Below are positions 13,254 through 15,266 of a DNA stretch of 15,266 bases, one piece after another. Below the pieces are notes generated by a model, which saw only the letters and a program-made list of their open reading frames with translations, ran no database searches and was not told where the DNA came from. Both the position numbers and the translations under genes were made by a program. Positions within the stretch are counted from its first letter, which is position 1, and the number at the start of each line of letters is the position of its first letter. Source of the DNA: a bacterium (GTDB lineage: Bacteria > Bacteroidota > Bacteroidia > Bacteroidales > Muribaculaceae); contig SFWW01000039.1 of the NCBI GenBank assembly GCA_004559845.1, forward strand, positions 1 to 15,266. Direction: 5' to 3'.

Positions 13254-14228
13254 TCAAAACACAAACCACGTGCTCGTGGTGAGGCGGGGTAGGGCATAGA
13301 GTTGCACATCGCATTGGGCTTGGTCGGGCGCAAAACTCGCGTCGCCCACCGTGATGCCTTTCTGCTCTAATGCAGAGCGTGTTTCGTGCAATGCGATTTC
13401 GGGTGTGTTGTTGTCGTTGCTCAAATGGTTGAGAAACACGAATTTCAATTCCGGTGTCCAAATGTCGGCAACAAATTTTGCCGTCACTTTATTGTCGAGG
13501 TGCCCCCGACTTCCCTCCACACGTGCCTTCAGATAGGCGGGATATTTGCCGGTGAGCAGCATGTGGCGGTCGTAGTTGCTCTCAATCATCAAGTATTGGG
13601 CTTGGCGCATGTAGAAATCTGCGCGCGAGGTGATTTCGCCTTGGTCGGGCGACACCACAAACCGATGTCCACCGCCTTCCACCATAAAACCGCTACAGTC
13701 TTCGCTATCGTGCGACTGCTTGAATGCCGTGATGGTCATACCTGCCACCGTGAACGGAATTTCGTGGAAAATGGCTTTGTGGTATTCTTTAATGCGATTC
13801 GAGATGCTATGCTTGCGCAGCATGCCATTGAGGCATCGATTGGTGCACCACACACAAATGCGCGGCGCCTTATATTTGCGCAATAGTTTGTACACAAATC
13901 TCACATGGTCGGCATGGTCGTGCGTGAGCAAGATGCCTTTTATTTTGTGCATCTTGATGCCATTTGCCTCCAATTCTTTCATCACGATGTCGGGGTCCAC
14001 GCCGCAATCCACCAATATGCCCTCATGCTCATTGCCAATGTAGGAACAATTGCCGCTTGAGCCGCTTCCAAAGCTGGCAAAATGCATGCGCCATGCCTTG
14101 GCTTCCGCCTGTGGCTGTGGCTTGGGTTGCGGTTGTTGCGGCTCCGGCTCAAGCAGGTCGTCGTCGTCAAAGAAAATCGACTGCTGACCGAATCGTTTTG
14201 CTGATTTATCGTAAATTTTCTTGCTCAT
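13254..14228 (-). CDS. YycJ-like metallo-beta-lactamase-fold hydrolase with N-terminal extension
   Basis: This 324-residue protein has a metallo-beta-lactamase fold from about residue 48 (MHFASFGSGSSGNCSYIG). Metal ligands are in the order expected for the YycJ/WalJ-like exonuclease group: THDHADH (102-108), SHDSED with His173, Asp195 (SPDQGEI), GHLDN with His243, and NHLSNDNNTPE with His268. SNYD (217-220) is also typical. These enzymes are 5'-3' exonucleases or related phosphodiesterases. An unusual 47-residue extension precedes the fold, with an acidic DDDDLLEPEP followed by a Pro/Gln-rich run (28-44). The extension has normal codons and the ATG at 14228 lies 21 bases after the RsmI-like stop, so I keep the long start; Met48 is the alternative. 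It is co-transcribed with the methyltransferase. Confidence 0.88.
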   Translation of the reverse strand: MSKKIYDKSAKRFGQQSIFFDDDDLLEPEPQQPQPKPQPQAEAKAWRMHFASFGSGSSGNCSYIGNEHEGILVDCGVDPDIVMKELEANGIKMHKIKGILLTHDHADHVRFVYKLLRKYKAPRICVWCTNRCLNGMLRKHSISNRIKEYHKAIFHEIPFTVAGMTITAFKQSHDSEDCSGFMVEGGGHRFVVSPDQGEITSRADFYMRQAQYLMIESNYDRHMLLTGKYPAYLKARVEGSRGHLDNKVTAKFVADIWTPELKFVFLNHLSNDNNTPEIALHETRSALEQKGITVGDASFAPDQAQCDVQLYALPRLTTSTWFVF

Positions 14229-14249
14229 CGTAGATTACTGATTACCCTC

Positions 14250-14957
14250 TCACTTGTAGAGGAGGAAAATGGTGGGCACCTTGTTGAGGTCGATGGGATG
14301 TTTCGCCCATTCTTTCACACCCCGGGTGATGATTTGCTCGCGCTCGCCGGTGATGTCGCTCGCCACGCAGAGTTTTAAATGCGCCGGCAAACTCTTTGTG
14401 AGGTCTGCCAATAGCGCATTGTTGCGATAAGGTGTCTCGATGAAAATCTGTGTCTGATGCTCTTTCACGATGCGCTGCTCCATCACTTTCAGTTGCTTGG
14501 CGCGCGCGCCGGCATCGATAGGCAAATAGCCGAGAAATGCAAAGCTCTGCCCGTTGAATCCGCTGCCCATTAGCCCCATCAATATACTCGATGGTCCCAC
14601 CAATGGCTTCACCTTCAGCCCCTTGCGCTGCGCAATGCCCACCACATCGGCGCCCGGGTCGGCAATGGCAGGACACCCCGCCTCGCTAATCACGCCCATA
14701 GGTTCGCCTTGCTCTAAGGCTTGCAAATAGGTGCTCACTTGTTGCGCATCGGTGTGCCGATTCAGCTCGTAGAAGGTGAGGTCGTCGATGTTGATTTCTC
14801 GATTGCATTTTTTGAGGAAGCGACGCGCCGAGCGCACATTCTCCACAATAAAATGATGAATGTGACTCACCAACTCAATGTTGGCTGCCGGCAGCACACC
14901 GGGCAAAGCTCCTTCGCTCAGCGGCACGGGTATCAAATACAATGCGGGCTCTATCAT
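14250..14957 (-). CDS. RsmI-like tetrapyrrole-methylase-family SAM methyltransferase
   Basis: This 235-residue protein belongs to the tetrapyrrole methylase superfamily, closest to RsmI, which 2'-O-methylates C1402 of 16S rRNA. The signature stretches are present: ALYLIPVPLSEG near the start, ISEAGCPAIADPG (S-adenosylmethionine loop), LVGPSSILMGLMGSGFNGQSFAFLGYLP, and IFIETPYRNN. Bacteroidota often carry a shorter RsmI-like paralog beside a true RsmI, so target C1402 is not certain. I start at the ATG at 14957 rather than the upstream GTG at 14981, because the -7 box at 14987-14994 predicts transcription beginning near 14980, leaving no room for the GTG. It is followed after 21 bases by the YycJ-like gene. 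Confidence 0.85.
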   Translation of the reverse strand: MIEPALYLIPVPLSEGALPGVLPAANIELVSHIHHFIVENVRSARRFLKKCNREINIDDLTFYELNRHTDAQQVSTYLQALEQGEPMGVISEAGCPAIADPGADVVGIAQRKGLKVKPLVGPSSILMGLMGSGFNGQSFAFLGYLPIDAGARAKQLKVMEQRIVKEHQTQIFIETPYRNNALLADLTKSLPAHLKLCVASDITGEREQIITRGVKEWAKHPIDLNKVPTIFLLYK

Positions 14958-14986
14958 AGCTGGATGGTTGAATTCAAACACAAATG

Positions 14987-14994
14987 CAAAGTTA
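14987..14994 (-). promoter_or_regulatory. Bacteroidota -7 box for the RsmI-like/YycJ-like pair
   Basis: Minus-strand TAACTTTG, an exact TAnnTTTG match, 29 bases before the ATG at 14957. It decides between the ATG and the GTG start at 14981. Confidence 0.6.
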
Positions 14995-15088
14995 CAAAAT
15001 TCCCCTCACATTCCATTCTTAAATCTTGTCAAATTGCTGCGATGCACTTGGCTTGGGTGCAAATTGCTGAATTTTCAAAATATTTTTC

Positions 15089-15096
15089 TATCTTTG
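15089..15096 (+). promoter_or_regulatory. Bacteroidota promoter for the right-end secreted gene
   Basis: TATCTTTG matches TAnnTTTG, with TTG at 15064-15066 as a possible -33 element. The ATG is 29 bases downstream. Confidence 0.6.
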
Positions 15097-15125
15097 CATA
15101 TTATTATTCACTTTATTTAATTTTT

Positions 15126-15266
15126 ATGAAGAAGTTATTTACCTTAGTATTGGCATCACTGGCTGTGTGCGCATTGAATGCGCAAGAGCTCTTCAAGGCT
15201 GACCTTAACACCGAAGAGGGCTTCCGCCAATGGACAGTGGTTGACAACAACAATGATGAAAAAACG
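15126..15266 (+). CDS. Secreted choice-of-anchor-like protein, N-terminal part only
   Basis: The first 47 codons are present and the gene runs out of the window. Residues 1-19 form a Sec signal peptide (MKKLFTLVLASLAVCALNA, cleavage after LNA). The mature start (QELFKADLNTEEGF, then RQWTVVDNNNDEKT) resembles the opening strand of the choice-of-anchor J or cleaved-adhesin beta-sandwich family, where an F-x-DFNTxxGF stretch precedes W-x-V-x-D-x-N-x-D. Such proteins are large secreted or cell-surface adhesin-like proteins in Bacteroidota, often with a C-terminal secretion or dockerin-like module. The assignment rests on 47 residues and is tentative at the family level. The start is supported by the signal peptide and the promoter box at 15089-15096. 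Confidence 0.7.
   Translation, partial: MKKLFTLVLASLAVCALNAQELFKADLNTEEGFRQWTVVDNNNDEKT

Overview
The window looks like chromosomal DNA from a Bacteroidota (Bacteroidales) bacterium with balanced base composition, in the Prevotella/Muribaculaceae/Bacteroides area. Three things point there: most gene groups are preceded by the Bacteroidota -7 box TAnnTTTG, several secreted proteins carry C-terminal dockerin-like or choice-of-anchor modules, and the gene families are those typical of this group. No tRNA, rRNA, CRISPR array, transposase or phage gene was seen.

Left end (1-1780). A truncated secreted protein gene leaves on the minus strand (186 to 1) with its own promoter. A 676-base stretch without an intact gene follows. 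It contains hairpins, a promoter-like box and two coding remnants: an orphan C-terminus (659-772) and a 15-codon relic (776-823) that joins the start and the end of a formylglycine-generating-enzyme-like (FGE-like) gene. An intact FGE-like gene lies next (863-1666) and ends at a strong bidirectional terminator (1734-1780).

Minus-strand block (8651 down to 1819). A TerB-like protein, a small lipoprotein and a polyprenyl diphosphate synthase form one group read from a promoter at 8745-8752. After a 109-base gap come a TatD-family hydrolase and two tandem paralogous GHL10/DUF187 glycosyl hydrolases. The distal paralog has gained extra beta-sandwich modules and a C-terminal dockerin-like module.

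Centre (8652-11193). A cytosolic type I asparaginase (+) diverges from the block above and converges on an unidentified 80-residue protein (-). Next is cmk, cytidylate kinase, which is broken: the segment that should encode the DGRDIGT motif is missing and the downstream part is out of frame.

Right part (11194-15266). ispH, possibly with its own promoter, is followed by a membrane-anchored RsiV/DUF3298-like protein. A convergent intergenic region holds a striking 9-base-period CTATAG array. An RsmI-like methyltransferase and a YycJ-like metallo-beta-lactamase-fold hydrolase form a minus-strand pair. A truncated secreted choice-of-anchor-like gene (+) leaves the window at the right end.

By theme, IspH makes IPP/DMAPP and the polyprenyl synthase consumes them. 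The two GHL10 enzymes probably act on envelope glycans. TatD, Cmk, RsmI and asparaginase are housekeeping enzymes. I saw no defence or secondary-metabolite system. The most noteworthy observations are the damaged cmk, the collapsed FGE-like paralog, the asymmetric GHL10 pair and the CTATAG array.
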